The notes under the pieces are model-generated. The model was given only the letters and a program-made list of their open reading frames with translations, was not told the DNA's origin and made no database searches. The position numbers and the translations under genes were made by a program. From Microbacterium gorillae (GTDB lineage Bacteria > Actinomycetota > Actinomycetes > Actinomycetales > Microbacteriaceae), in NCBI RefSeq assembly GCF_000826185.2, contig NZ_LN648875.1, positions 1,112,356 to 1,176,355 on the forward strand: 64,000 nucleotides of DNA. Direction: 5' to 3'. Position 1 is the first letter of the stretch, and each line of letters opens with the position of its first letter. Shown in pieces: positions 8,784-16,932 of this stretch.

Positions 8784-8836
8784 GGCCCCTACCGTGACGG
8801 CTGCGGGCGGCTCCGTCAAGGTTTCGCCGAGAACGC

Positions 8837-8872
8837 CGAAGGGGCGGACGTCCACAGACGCCCGCCCCTTCG
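8837..8872 (-). terminator. Terminator of the HU gene
   Basis: CGAAGGGGCGG and CCGCCCCTTCG form a GC-rich stem starting eight bases downstream of the HU stop codon. Confidence 0.8.
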
Positions 8873-8879
8873 TAACGGC

Positions 8880-9167
8880 TTACTTGACGGCAGCCTTGAG
8901 CTTGGAGCCCGCGGTCACCTTGACGCGCTTGCCGGCCGGGATCTTGATCTCGGCGCCGGTCTGCGGGTTGCGGCCCGTGCGGGCGGCGGTGTCGACCTGC
9001 TCGAAGGCGATCCAACCGGGGATCGAGACCTTCGCACCCTTGGCGACGGCGTCGGAAACGGTGGAGAAGAGAGCGTCGAGCACACCCGACACGGCAGCCT
9101 GGCTCTGACCGGTGGCGCTGGCGATGCTCGCGACGAGCTCGGTCTTGGTGATGGACTTGTCAGCCAT
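8880..9167 (-). CDS. hup: HU family nucleoid-associated protein, 95 aa
   Basis: A small basic DNA-bending protein of the HU/IHF family that coats and compacts the chromosome. The signature GRNPQTGAEIKIPAGKRVKV includes the DNA-intercalating Pro arm, and the helical dimer half is ITKTELVASIASATG. At 95 residues it lacks the lysine/alanine-rich tail found on mycobacterial HupB. It is single-gene, with its own terminator and an unusually long upstream region containing several inverted repeats. Confidence 0.95.
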   Translation of the reverse strand: MADKSITKTELVASIASATGQSQAAVSGVLDALFSTVSDAVAKGAKVSIPGWIAFEQVDTAARTGRNPQTGAEIKIPAGKRVKVTAGSKLKAAVK

Positions 9168-9274
9168 GTGTGTTGTCCTCCAGCGACGGCGAGCGCCGCA
9201 TCAAAGTTGTTCACTCCGAGAGCGTCTGCTCCCGGCTGGTCGTTCGACCGGGACCGACAGTACCAACTTCCCCC

Positions 9275-9315
9275 GGAAAATCGCGGAATTCCGGGGCATT
9301 CCGGGCGAATTTTCC
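9275..9315. repeat. Two-block inverted repeat in the HU upstream region
   Basis: GGAAAAT (9275-9281) and GGAAT (9285-9289) are mirrored by ATTCC (9298-9302) and ATTTTCC (9309-9315). The two blocks form an interrupted stem or a dimeric protein-binding site about 110 bases upstream of the HU start codon. Confidence 0.55.
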
Positions 9316-9360
9316 GCGTGTCGCGAAACTCTCGGGGCTGGTGAGGCGAATGTTGCCGGG

Positions 9361-9384
9361 AAAACGCGCCCATGCCCGCGTTTT
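9361..9384. repeat. Perfect 8-bp inverted repeat
   Basis: AAAACGCG (9361-9368) and CGCGTTTT (9377-9384) are separated by eight bases. The A/T-rich outer part differs from the GC-rich terminators elsewhere in the window, which favours a binding site over a terminator. Confidence 0.5.
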
Positions 9385-9548
9385 GCCGTGATTTCCGCAC
9401 CGTTTCGGGCATCATGACCCGGCCGTCAGCAACGGTGCGGGCCGGACGGTGGGTTCCTCCCGTCGCGCAGGGCTGACATCGGGCAAGATTGCCTGTGCGC
9501 CGATGTTCGGCGTCCGTGTTTTCCCGAACATGACCCCTGGAGGAACCC

Positions 9549-10424
9549 GTGGCCGAACAGCGCCCGAACAAGAAGGTCGTGAAGGTCGAGTCGCACGCGG
9601 CCCCGACGCGATCCGGCGACGCCGACACCGACGGACCGGTGTGGACGCCGTCCCCGGAGGCCAAAGCCAAGGCCACCCGCAATCGCATCATCGCGATCGT
9701 GCTGTGGGCGCTCGCCATCGCCGGCGAGGCGTTCGCCATCTTCTGGGTGCTTCGCCAGGACCCGGTGATCATGTGGCTGCTGATCGTGATGATCGTCGTG
9801 ATCGGCCTGCTCGCGGTCGGCGGTTCCCTGCTGTGGAAGGCGGCCAACCGCCTGGACCCCGCCTCCCGCAAGGACACCGTCCGCTTCTTCGTGCAGAACC
9901 AGCTCGGCGCGATCATCTCGATCGTGGCCTTCCTGCCGCTGATCGTCCTGATCTTCACGAACAAGAACATGACCCAGGGGCAGAAGGCCCTGGCCGGCAT
10001 CATCGGCATCGTCATCGCCGCCGGCGCGACCGCCGCCAGTGCCCAGTGGGGCGAGGCGCCGTCGCAGGAGCAGTACGCGAACGAGTCCAGCCTGGTGCAG
10101 GACATCACCGGTAAGGACGAGGTCTACTGGACCAAGGCCGGAACGGTGTTCCACCTGTGCCAGGAGGCCTCCGCCGTGAACAAGGAGTCCAAGGACAACC
10201 AGATCCTCACCGGGACCGTCCAGGCCGCGCACGAGGCCGGCAAGCCGCGCCTGACGCTGCAGCTGCCGCAGGAGCTGCGCGAATGCGGCTACGACGACTA
10301 CGTGCTCCCGGACAACTGGAAGGACGTCGTCGAGGGCAAGGCGCCGTTCCAGGGCGCCGGTAACTCCGACACTGACACCACGGACGCTCCGGTCGAGGAG
10401 CCGACCCCCGCGTCCACGAACTGA
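9549..10424 (+). CDS. Membrane protein of unknown function, 291 aa
   Basis: A charged N-terminal tail of about 45 residues is followed by four hydrophobic segments (IIAIVLWALAIAGEAFAIFW, VIMWLLIVMIVVIGLLAVGG, IISIVAFLPLIVLIF, ALAGIIGIVIAAGATAASA), then a soluble domain of about 120 residues ending in an acidic, Thr-rich tail. The GTG start has GGAGG six bases upstream. The topology resembles conserved actinobacterial membrane proteins of unknown role; no catalytic motif is visible. A strong terminator follows ten bases after the stop. Confidence 0.7.
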   Translation: MAEQRPNKKVVKVESHAAPTRSGDADTDGPVWTPSPEAKAKATRNRIIAIVLWALAIAGEAFAIFWVLRQDPVIMWLLIVMIVVIGLLAVGGSLLWKAANRLDPASRKDTVRFFVQNQLGAIISIVAFLPLIVLIFTNKNMTQGQKALAGIIGIVIAAGATAASAQWGEAPSQEQYANESSLVQDITGKDEVYWTKAGTVFHLCQEASAVNKESKDNQILTGTVQAAHEAGKPRLTLQLPQELRECGYDDYVLPDNWKDVVEGKAPFQGAGNSDTDTTDAPVEEPTPASTN

Positions 10425-10434
10425 CGCACGCAAC

Positions 10435-10468
10435 GACGGCGGCCACTCCCTCGGGGGTGGCCGCCGTC
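10435..10468 (+). terminator. Terminator of the membrane-protein gene
   Basis: The perfect 12-base arms GACGGCGGCCAC and GTGGCCGCCGTC enclose a 10-base loop. Confidence 0.85.
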
Positions 10469-10529
10469 GCTCTCACTCCGGACACTTCTGCGCATGCATT
10501 CCTGCGGCGTTCGGGAGCGAGCGCGGGGT

Positions 10530-10581
10530 CGCTCCCACCCGCGACAGTTCCGTGCGCAGGGAAGTGTCACGGGTGGGAGCG
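10530..10581. repeat. Palindromic element with CGCTCCC ends, copy 1
   Basis: The arms 10530-10549 (CGCTCCCACCCGCGACAGTT) and 10562-10581 pair at 18 of 20 positions. It overlaps a second short inverted repeat, GGGAGCGA/TCGCTCCC (10514-10537). The left arm resembles the start of the element at 26528, sharing CGCTCCC and CAGTTCC at the same spacing. Confidence 0.6.
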
Positions 10582-10598
10582 TCCGACGGCGAGAATGA

Positions 10599-10631
10599 CG
10601 AAGGGCGAGTCCGGAATGGACTCGCCCTTCG
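10599..10631 (-). terminator. Terminator of the rpmB-rpmG-rpsN operon
   Basis: The perfect 14-base arms CGAAGGGCGAGTCC and GGACTCGCCCTTCG with a five-base loop lie 15 bases beyond the rpsN stop. Confidence 0.9.
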
Positions 10632-10646
10632 ACGTAGCTGTGGTGC

Positions 10647-10952
10647 TTACCAGCTCGACTTGGTCACGCCGGGCAGCTCGCCACGGTGCGCCATGTCGCG
10701 GAAGCGGACACGCGAGATGCCGAACTTGGAGAGGTGGCCGCGCGGGCGACCGTCGATGACGTCGCGGTTGCGCACGCGCACCGGCGACGCGTTGCGGGGC
10801 AGCTTCTGCAGAGCCACGCGGGCCTCTTCGCGCTGCTCGTCGGTCGAGTCCGGGGACACGAGCTGCTTCTTCAGCGTGGCGCGCTTCTCGGCATTGCGCG
10901 CGACGATGACCTTGCGCTGCTCGTTGCGCGCGATCTTGCTCTTCTTAGCCAT
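10647..10952 (-). CDS. rpsN: 30S ribosomal protein S14, zinc-independent long form, 101 aa
   Basis: The start [20 protein letters not shown], the 101-residue length and the end [19 protein letters not shown] identify S14. There is no CxxC pair, so this is the cysteine-free form rather than the 61-residue zinc ribbon. It is the last gene of rpmB-rpmG-rpsN. In mycobacteria and relatives such cysteine-poor paralogs are made under zinc limitation; whether another copy exists elsewhere in this genome cannot be seen. Confidence 0.97.
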   Translation of the reverse strand: MAKKSKIARNEQRKVIVARNAEKRATLKKQLVSPDSTDEQREEARVALQKLPRNASPVRVRNRDVIDGRPRGHLSKFGISRVRFRDMAHRGELPGVTKSSW

Positions 10953-10955
10953 TGA

Positions 10956-11126
10956 TCAACGCTCCTCTCGGAATTCGACGTGCTTGCGGACCACCGGGTC
11001 GTACTTCTTCAGCACGATGCGGTCGGGGTTGTTGCGGCGGTTCTTGCGCGTGACGTAGGTGTAACCCGTGCCGGCGGTCGAACGTAGCTTGATGATCGGA
11101 CGGACGTCCTGAGCCTTCTTGGCCAT
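10956..11126 (-). CDS. rpmG: 50S ribosomal protein L33, zinc-independent form, 56 aa
   Basis: The translation starts [20 protein letters not shown] and contains [16 protein letters not shown], a classical L33 signature; it contains no cysteine. The ATG overlaps the rpmB stop by one base (TAATG), showing translational coupling, and rpsN starts three bases after its stop. Confidence 0.95.
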   Translation of the reverse strand: MAKKAQDVRPIIKLRSTAGTGYTYVTRKNRRNNPDRIVLKKYDPVVRKHVEFREER

Positions 11127-11362
11127 TAGAGCTTCACACCCTTCGCCTGGAGGTCCTTCACGACGGACTCGATGCCGCGGGCGTCGATCACCTTGATGCC
11201 CTTGGCGGACACGTTGAGCGTGATCTTACGACCGAGCGACGGGACGAAGTACGTCTTCTTCTGCACGTTCGGGTCGAAGCGGCGCTTCGTCCGGCGGTGC
11301 GAGTGGCTGATGTTGTGACCGAAGCCGGGAACAGCACCGGTCACCTGGCACACTGCTGCCAT
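11126..11362 (-). CDS. rpmB: 50S ribosomal protein L28, 78 aa
   Basis: The translation starts [20 protein letters not shown] and contains [13 protein letters not shown], diagnostic of L28. Only one cysteine is present, so the zinc-binding CxxC pairs of the C+ form are missing. It is the first gene of the three-gene ribosomal operon. No Zur-type palindrome was found in the 170 bases upstream. Confidence 0.96.
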   Translation of the reverse strand: MAAVCQVTGAVPGFGHNISHSHRRTKRRFDPNVQKKTYFVPSLGRKITLNVSAKGIKVIDARGIESVVKDLQAKGVKL

Positions 11363-11533
11363 GGTGTCTCCTTCTGTACCGTGAGGCCGGACGGCCTCAC
11401 CCAAGATCCCTTGTCTGCACCCACCCGAACGACCGCGCGGGAAGCGCGGAGGTGAAGGAGGGAGCGAACTGCGTGCTGGAGTGCGCGCAGACAAAGAGAG
11501 ACTCTATCACAGTCGGGCGTGTCGACCGGACGA

Positions 11534-11569
11534 GAACGGGCCCGGCCCCCGGAGGGGTCGGGCCCGTTC
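11534..11569 (-). terminator. Terminator of the 5'-nucleotidase gene
   Basis: The arms GAACGGGCCCG (11534-11544) and CGGGCCCGTTC (11559-11569) extend inward with further GC pairs, 17 bases beyond the nucleotidase stop. Confidence 0.85.
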
Positions 11570-11585
11570 TGCGTCAGTCAGTCAC

Positions 11586-13898
11586 TCAGTTGCGGCGACG
11601 CGTCCGAGCGATGGCCAGTGCCGCACCTCCGATGACGATGACACCGACGGCGACCAGACCCACGATCAGCGCCGTGGAACCGTCCTGACCCGTCGTCGGC
11701 AGCGAGCCGCTCTTGGTCGGGCTCGGCGCCGGCGTTGCGGTCGTGGTGGGCACCGGGGTCGGCTCAGCCGTCGCGGTGGGCGTCGGCGTCGGCGTCGCGG
11801 TGGGCGTCGGCGTCGGCGTCGGCGTCACCGCCGCGCAGCCGGCGAACGTCACCGGGATCTGCACGGTCGAACCGGACGGCTGAGCGGCGATGATCACCGT
11901 GCCCGCTCCTGCGCCGGTGCCCTCCGGAATCGTGAGCGTCACCGCCGCGGTGTTCGGGGCGTCGGCGGACACGTCCGCAGATCCGAGCGCGACCGCTTCC
12001 GTCGCGCCCGGCAGGACCGCGCTGACCTCGACCGAGGAGTTCTGCACGTAGCCGAGCGAGGCCAGGTCGAAACCGGACACCGTGGTCTGCGCCGAGCACT
12101 CCAGCACCGACTCGGCGCTGAGGCCGCTGACGTCGAAGCCGTTGCGGCGGTTGTCCGGAACCAGCACCCCGTTGACGGCGGCGCGGGTGTCGGCGGACGC
12201 GCTGTCCGCGACCGAACGGATCCACGCCGGGAAGGCGTCGGTGTCGATCAGGCCGGTGCCCACGAGCGCGGACGCCTTCATCATGCCGCGGAAGTTGTCG
12301 CCACCGGTGGCGAGGAACGACGATGCGGCGATGTTGTAGTTCGCCGCCGGGTCGATCGCCGCGCCGCGCAGGGTCATCGAGGTGACGCGGTCACCCTCCG
12401 GCCGGGTCGAGTCGACGGAGTAGGTGAAGTCGTCCGACACACCCAGCTGCAGGTACGCCCGGGACGGCACCGCACCGGCGGAGTCCCGCTGCCACTGCTG
12501 CTCGAGGACCTCCTTGAGCACGGCACCGGTGATCGTTACGACGTCGAGGTCATTGGCGAACGGCACCACGTTCGCGGCGTCCTTGTAGGTCAGGATCCCG
12601 TCATCGTCGATGAGGTCCGAGCGCACACCGCCCGGGTTCATCAGGCCGATGTCGGCCTGCACCTGACCGCGTGCGTTGATGATCTCCACCATGGACTGCG
12701 CGACCATGTCGCTCAGCGAGCTGGCGTTGGCGCGGTCGTCCTCGACGGTGACGACGCCACCCGAGGTGACGCCGGTGGTCGGGTCGGCGGTGATGGTGCC
12801 GTCCTCGTACTGCTTCGCACGGGTGATCGAGCCGTCGATGGCGCCGACCTTCTCATTGCCGACCACATCGGCCTTCGCCTTCGCGTCCGCGACGATCTTC
12901 GCGACCTCCTGGACGCGCGCGTCATCCTTCATCTCGGCCGGGATGGTGTCATCCGTGAAGCTCGGGATGATGGAGGTCTGCGCGGCGGTGACGGCACCGT
13001 CAGCGTCGACGGTCAGGACGACCTGGCCGACGTTGGCGGCGTAGGAGCCGGTCTGCAGCACGGGCCGCGTGGACGAACCGTTCGGAGCGTCGTACGCGTA
13101 GACCTGGTGCGTGTGCGCGGTGTAGATCGCCGCCACGGAGGGGGCGGTGTCCTGCACGATGTGCTTGAACACCGCGCTCTGCTCGTTCTGCTCCAGCGGA
13201 ACATTGCTGCTCGGGGCGCCCTCGTGGTACGACGCGATGAGCACGTCGGCCTCGCCGTTGGAGGGGTCACCGTCGGTCAGCTGGGCGGCGACGCGGTTGA
13301 CGGCCTCCACCGGGTCGGAGAACGTCCAGCCCTGGAGCGCACCCGCCGAGCTCAGCGACGGCGTCTCCTGGGTGACCGCACCGATCACGGCGACCTGGAG
13401 CCCGGCGACGGTGAACAGCGCGTACTCGTCGAACGGATCAGTCCCGTCCGGTGCCGTCACGTTCGCGGCCAGGTCCGGGCCGTTCGTCTCGCTCTGGATG
13501 CGGCCGGTGGCGTCGTCCGGGCCCTTGTCGAACTCGTGGTTGCCGACCGTGAAGGACTGCACGCCGAACGCGTTGAGGGCGGCGATGGTCGGCTCGTCCT
13601 TCAGGATCGAGGACTCGAACACCGAGGCTCCGACGGCGTCGCCGTTGGAGAGGATGAGGCTGTTGGCGGCACCGAAGGGCGCCTGACCGGTCAGGACGGT
13701 CGCGGCGAACGCCTCGGCGTTGAGGATGCGACCGTGGAAGTCATTGAAGCCGAGCAGGTTGATCTGCGTGGCTCCGGCGGTGGGCTGGATGAACTCCGGC
13801 GTATCGATGTCGGCGGATGCCGACACGGGGATGGCGACGGCGAGCGCGACGGCGGCCGTGACGGCCAGCGCGGACGCGCGAAGGACGGACTTCTGCAT
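11586..13898 (-). CDS. Cell-wall-anchored bifunctional 5'-nucleotidase/2',3'-cyclic phosphodiesterase, 770 aa
   Basis: Exported (signal peptide MQKSVLRASALAVTAAVALA, cleavage near ASA). The metallophosphatase domain shows metal-ligand motifs in order: LLGFNDFHGRI, SNGDAVGAS, GNHEFDKG and TAHTHQVYA, followed by the UshA-type C-terminal substrate domain (about residues 360-560). A linker of Thr-Pro repeats (about residues 680-725) precedes LPTTG, a hydrophobic helix and RTRRRN, a sortase signal. It probably releases nucleosides and phosphate from extracellular nucleotides. It is a single-gene unit. Confidence 0.9.
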   Translation of the reverse strand: MQKSVLRASALAVTAAVALAVAIPVSASADIDTPEFIQPTAGATQINLLGFNDFHGRILNAEAFAATVLTGQAPFGAANSLILSNGDAVGASVFESSILKDEPTIAALNAFGVQSFTVGNHEFDKGPDDATGRIQSETNGPDLAANVTAPDGTDPFDEYALFTVAGLQVAVIGAVTQETPSLSSAGALQGWTFSDPVEAVNRVAAQLTDGDPSNGEADVLIASYHEGAPSSNVPLEQNEQSAVFKHIVQDTAPSVAAIYTAHTHQVYAYDAPNGSSTRPVLQTGSYAANVGQVVLTVDADGAVTAAQTSIIPSFTDDTIPAEMKDDARVQEVAKIVADAKAKADVVGNEKVGAIDGSITRAKQYEDGTITADPTTGVTSGGVVTVEDDRANASSLSDMVAQSMVEIINARGQVQADIGLMNPGGVRSDLIDDDGILTYKDAANVVPFANDLDVVTITGAVLKEVLEQQWQRDSAGAVPSRAYLQLGVSDDFTYSVDSTRPEGDRVTSMTLRGAAIDPAANYNIAASSFLATGGDNFRGMMKASALVGTGLIDTDAFPAWIRSVADSASADTRAAVNGVLVPDNRRNGFDVSGLSAESVLECSAQTTVSGFDLASLGYVQNSSVEVSAVLPGATEAVALGSADVSADAPNTAAVTLTIPEGTGAGAGTVIIAAQPSGSTVQIPVTFAGCAAVTPTPTPTPTATPTPTPTATAEPTPVPTTTATPAPSPTKSGSLPTTGQDGSTALIVGLVAVGVIVIGGAALAIARTRRRN

Positions 13899-13998
13899 GT
13901 GTTTGCTCCCGGAGGAAGAGAGGCATGGACCCTGCCACTCTGTCAGAGCGGTCGCGCGTCCGAAAGGGGCGATGCACATCGCCGTGCGAATCGCCGCG

Positions 13999-14691
13999 TC
14001 AGGCGGCGCCGCGTCCGGGGCGGAACGCGCTGACGGTGGGCTCACCGTCCAACCAGAAGCGCCAGGGGAACGCCGCGGTGCCCGCGTGCCCGGCGACGCC
14101 CACCCGCGGGCCGGAGCGCACCCGCCCGGCTGGTTCATCCGGCAGCTCGAGCACGGCGGATGCGCCGGAGGTGCCCACAAGCCCGGTCACGGCGTCCAGA
14201 CCGTCATCGCCGGGGTGGCGCAGCCCACTGGCCTGGCCCAGCCGTCCGGGGCCGCGGGCCAGGTCCCGATCGGAGATCGTCGGGGCGCAGGCGGCCGCAC
14301 CGACTCGTCCGCCCCGACGGACCTGCCGCCGTTCCCGCGCGATCTCCGTTCCGCGCTCGACCGATGCCGCACGCAGCAGGATTCCGCCGGCGACGCCCTC
14401 CGGCGCGCAGACCACGTTGACGCACGAGTGGATGCCGTGGCTGAGGTAGACGTACAGATGGCCCGGTTCGCCCCACATCGTGGCATTGCGTGCGGTCGGC
14501 CCCATCCGCGCGTGCGATCCCGGGTCGGCGACCGGGCCGGTGCCGCGGCCGTGGTAGGCCTCCACCTCGGTCAGCCGGAGAGCGACCTCGGCACCGTCCA
14601 CCGTGGTGGTGAGCACCCCGCCGAGCAGCCGCGGGGCGACATCGACCGGGAGTCCGGCGAGATCGTCGCGCGTTGCCCGGTGCAGCGTCAT
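13999..14691 (-). CDS. DNA-3-methyladenine glycosylase (AAG/MPG type), 230 aa
   Basis: Excises alkylated purines in base-excision repair. The AAG fold is recognisable from LPVDVAPRLLGGVL, RLTEVEAYHGRGT (catalytic Glu in EVEAY), a substrate-pocket region NATMWGEPGHLYVYLSHGIH and CVNVVCAPEGVAGGILLRA. The start overlaps the stop of the upstream 457-residue protein gene (ATGA), so it is the last gene of the same-strand run that begins at znuA. The C-terminal HAGTAAFPWRFWLDG is also typical. Confidence 0.9.
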   Translation of the reverse strand: MTLHRATRDDLAGLPVDVAPRLLGGVLTTTVDGAEVALRLTEVEAYHGRGTGPVADPGSHARMGPTARNATMWGEPGHLYVYLSHGIHSCVNVVCAPEGVAGGILLRAASVERGTEIARERRQVRRGGRVGAAACAPTISDRDLARGPGRLGQASGLRHPGDDGLDAVTGLVGTSGASAVLELPDEPAGRVRSGPRVGVAGHAGTAAFPWRFWLDGEPTVSAFRPGRGAA

Positions 14692-16061
14692 CGCGGACTC
14701 TGCGCGCACCAGGACAGGTCGAATCCGCTCAGCAGGCGCACATCCCTGCCGTCGGTGGCGTCGATGATCCGGGTGGTGATCCGGCTCGGGATCGGCAGCT
14801 CGTAGCGGTCGTAGCTGCTGCCGGCCAGATCCGGCGCGATGGTGAGCGCCAAGTACGCGCCGCTCGGCGACGGACAGACACTCATGATCGGGTCCTTCGC
14901 GGTCAGCTCGAGCAGCTTGACCGGGCCGGACGGACCGCTGCGGTACAGGAACTGTTCCGTGGGGATGCCGATCTTGTCGCGCACGCTGACCTGCCACACG
15001 CGCTGGCCGGACCCGAGCGCGAACTCCTGATCGAGGTGCCCGTCCAGCGTCGGCAGCTTCGCCGGCACCTCTTTGGCCGTGCGCAGGTCGATCTCGGTGG
15101 GGCCCTCGGTCCGGGTGATCAGGGCCCGGTAGGTTCCGCGATCCACGTCGTCGATGTACAGCGCACTGCCGAGGTTCGTCGGTTCCGCCGCCCCGGTGGT
15201 GTCGAACAGGGACAGCGTGCCGGTGAAATCGATCATCAGCACCGAGGTGGTGTCCGGGACGAATCGCCACTGGTCCACCCCGGGAGCGGTGCCGTCGATC
15301 TCGACGATCCGCGGTTCGGCGTGCGGGTCCCGCAGAGCCATCGTCACCAGCACGCTCGCCCGGCCGGAGTCGGCGCTGATGTTCGCGTCGGTGAACTGAT
15401 AGCCGGCGGCGTCGCCGCGGTCAGAGACCTGCAGGCCCCGAATCGTGCCGCGGCCGGGCATCGGGAGGATGCGAGCGTGCTGTCCGTCCAGGTCCGTGAG
15501 GATCAGCTGGCTGGTCCCGCCGACCACGGTGGAGATCAGCAGACCGTCGGAGGTGCGCCGGAATTCCTCGATGTGCGGATCGCGGAAGACGATCTCCTCC
15601 TGATGATCGTCCAGACGGGTGCGGACGATCGCATCGCTGCCGCTCTCCCCACCGCGGCGGAGAAGGTAGAGGTCTGCCACCGGAGTCCGCACCGTCGTGG
15701 ACAGGGTGCCGGTCGGCCCACCGCTCAGGCCCCGGGCGTTCGCGATCGTGACCGTGTATTCGACGCCGTCGGTGAGCGGCTGGGTGAAGCGCACACCCAC
15801 GGTGCGACCGGAGGTGTCCACGGTGAAATCCGCGGCCGGCGTGACCGTCACCTGCGCGGGGTCGATCTTCTGCAGCGGCTGGTTGGCGGTGAAGACGACC
15901 CGGGTGCCGGACGCCACGATCGCCTGATCCGGATCGGACTGCACCGACATCAGCCGCGGCCCCTGCCCGAGCGAGAGCACGGCACCCCCGCCGACGAGGA
16001 CCACGAGCACGGCGAGCACGATGGACATCAGGGCGCGAAAGGAGACCCGCTCAGAACTCAT
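14688..16061 (-). CDS. Membrane-anchored Ig-like/beta-propeller-like protein of unknown function, 457 aa
   Basis: An N-terminal hydrophobic segment (ALMSIVLAVLVVLVGGGAVL, residues 10-30) anchors an extracytoplasmic part. Residues 50-140 look like a bacterial Ig-like domain (VVFTANQPLQKIDPAQVTV, then VGVRFTQPLTDGVEYTVTI); the remainder contains repeated short beta motifs such as DLYLLRRGGESGSDAIVRT that suggest a beta-propeller. No catalytic motif is visible. It overlaps both neighbours and so sits in the operon between the TIGR03943 gene and the glycosylase. Confidence 0.65.
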   Translation of the reverse strand: MSSERVSFRALMSIVLAVLVVLVGGGAVLSLGQGPRLMSVQSDPDQAIVASGTRVVFTANQPLQKIDPAQVTVTPAADFTVDTSGRTVGVRFTQPLTDGVEYTVTIANARGLSGGPTGTLSTTVRTPVADLYLLRRGGESGSDAIVRTRLDDHQEEIVFRDPHIEEFRRTSDGLLISTVVGGTSQLILTDLDGQHARILPMPGRGTIRGLQVSDRGDAAGYQFTDANISADSGRASVLVTMALRDPHAEPRIVEIDGTAPGVDQWRFVPDTTSVLMIDFTGTLSLFDTTGAAEPTNLGSALYIDDVDRGTYRALITRTEGPTEIDLRTAKEVPAKLPTLDGHLDQEFALGSGQRVWQVSVRDKIGIPTEQFLYRSGPSGPVKLLELTAKDPIMSVCPSPSGAYLALTIAPDLAGSSYDRYELPIPSRITTRIIDATDGRDVRLLSGFDLSWCAQSPR

Positions 16062-16932
16062 ACGGATCCCCGGGCTCGTCGATCGGGGCGATGTCGGTCG
16101 GCGTGATCACCAGGGCGCCGTCCGCACCGCTGCCGACGGTGCCGGTGACCTTGACCCACTGGCCGGAGGCGAATTCGCCCCGCCACTGCCCCGCGGTGAC
16201 CGGCAGCGCGGCCGGCTGCGCGTCGATCACGCAGTGCCGGATGACCAGTCGGGTGAGTCGAATGGTGCCGCCACGGGCGTCGGCGCCGACGAAGCCGACC
16301 AGGCTCACCGGTGTGCCGACGAACTGGTCGGGGTCGGCCGCGGTGGCGAACACCTGGGACCAGTCGCCGATGCCGAACGACGCCAGGTCGCCGGTCGACG
16401 CGAGTGCCACGACGTCGTTCCCGCCGAACAGTGGCGGTGTGCCGAGGTCGCGTTCCATCGCGAGCTCCGCGGACAGGGACGCCGGCGGCAGCAGCACCAT
16501 GGCCCCGGCGATGACCGTCGCGATCACGCCACCGGTGACGGCGGCGAGCGCCGTGGCGGCACGCGGTCGGTGTTGCTCGTGCGGTTCCGGAACGGCCTCG
16601 GACGCGAGTCGGTCACGCAGCGCACGCGCCTGCGCTCGAGTCAGCGGAGCGTCCGTCTCCGCGGCCTCGGACGGCACAACCGGAGCGGGGACATGAGTGT
16701 GCGCGTGCCCGTGGTCATGCCCGTGCTCGGCTTCCGCTCCCGCGGGCAGGAACGCCGCCGCGACGGCGATGACCACCCCGAGCACGGCCATGCCGACGGC
16801 CCAGACCGAGCTGCTGGGACTGATGTACAGCTGCAGGTTGCCCGTGACGGCCAGGACGATCGTGACGGCGCACACGGCGACGGCGAGCCCCAGTCCGAGC
16901 CAGCGAGCACCGATCGAGCGCAGATCAGACAA
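16051..16932 (-). CDS. TIGR03943 family (YcgQ-like) permease partner, 293 aa
   Basis: Two or three membrane segments at the N terminus (LGLGLAVAVCAVTIVLAVTG, VWAVGMAVLGVVIAVAAAFL) surround a histidine-rich loop AEHGHDHGHAHTHVP, then a third segment and a soluble C-terminal domain with FVGTPVSLVGFVG and RLVIRHCVIDAQP, typical of this family. These proteins are encoded next to COG0701 permeases, as here (8-base overlap), and comparative genomics links the pair to zinc. The His cluster and the adjacent Zur/Znu genes support a metal role; transport itself is inferred. Confidence 0.8.
   Translation of the reverse strand: MSDLRSIGARWLGLGLAVAVCAVTIVLAVTGNLQLYISPSSSVWAVGMAVLGVVIAVAAAFLPAGAEAEHGHDHGHAHTHVPAPVVPSEAAETDAPLTRAQARALRDRLASEAVPEPHEQHRPRAATALAAVTGGVIATVIAGAMVLLPPASLSAELAMERDLGTPPLFGGNDVVALASTGDLASFGIGDWSQVFATAADPDQFVGTPVSLVGFVGADARGGTIRLTRLVIRHCVIDAQPAALPVTAGQWRGEFASGQWVKVTGTVGSGADGALVITPTDIAPIDEPGDPYEF

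Larger units (their letters stand above)
9168..9548. other. Long intergenic region upstream of HU
   Basis: About 380 bases without a gene between the divergent HU and membrane-protein genes. It is richer in A+T than its surroundings and holds two inverted repeats described separately (9275-9315 and 9361-9384), plus GGAGG at 9539-9543 for the rightward gene. No tRNA or small ORF was recognised. Confidence 0.7.

Noticed and set aside
11363-11530. Zur box upstream of the zinc-independent ribosomal protein operon
   Set aside because: No palindrome resembling the znuA-promoter site could be found; only weak A/T-rich promoter-like sequence (TATCAC region) is present.
11481-14033. A very long open frame on the plus strand opposite the 5'-nucleotidase
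   Set aside because: Its translation is Arg/Gly/Asp-rich low-complexity sequence with no domain; the minus frame has signal peptide, metal motifs and LPTTG. Long antisense frames are expected at this GC content.
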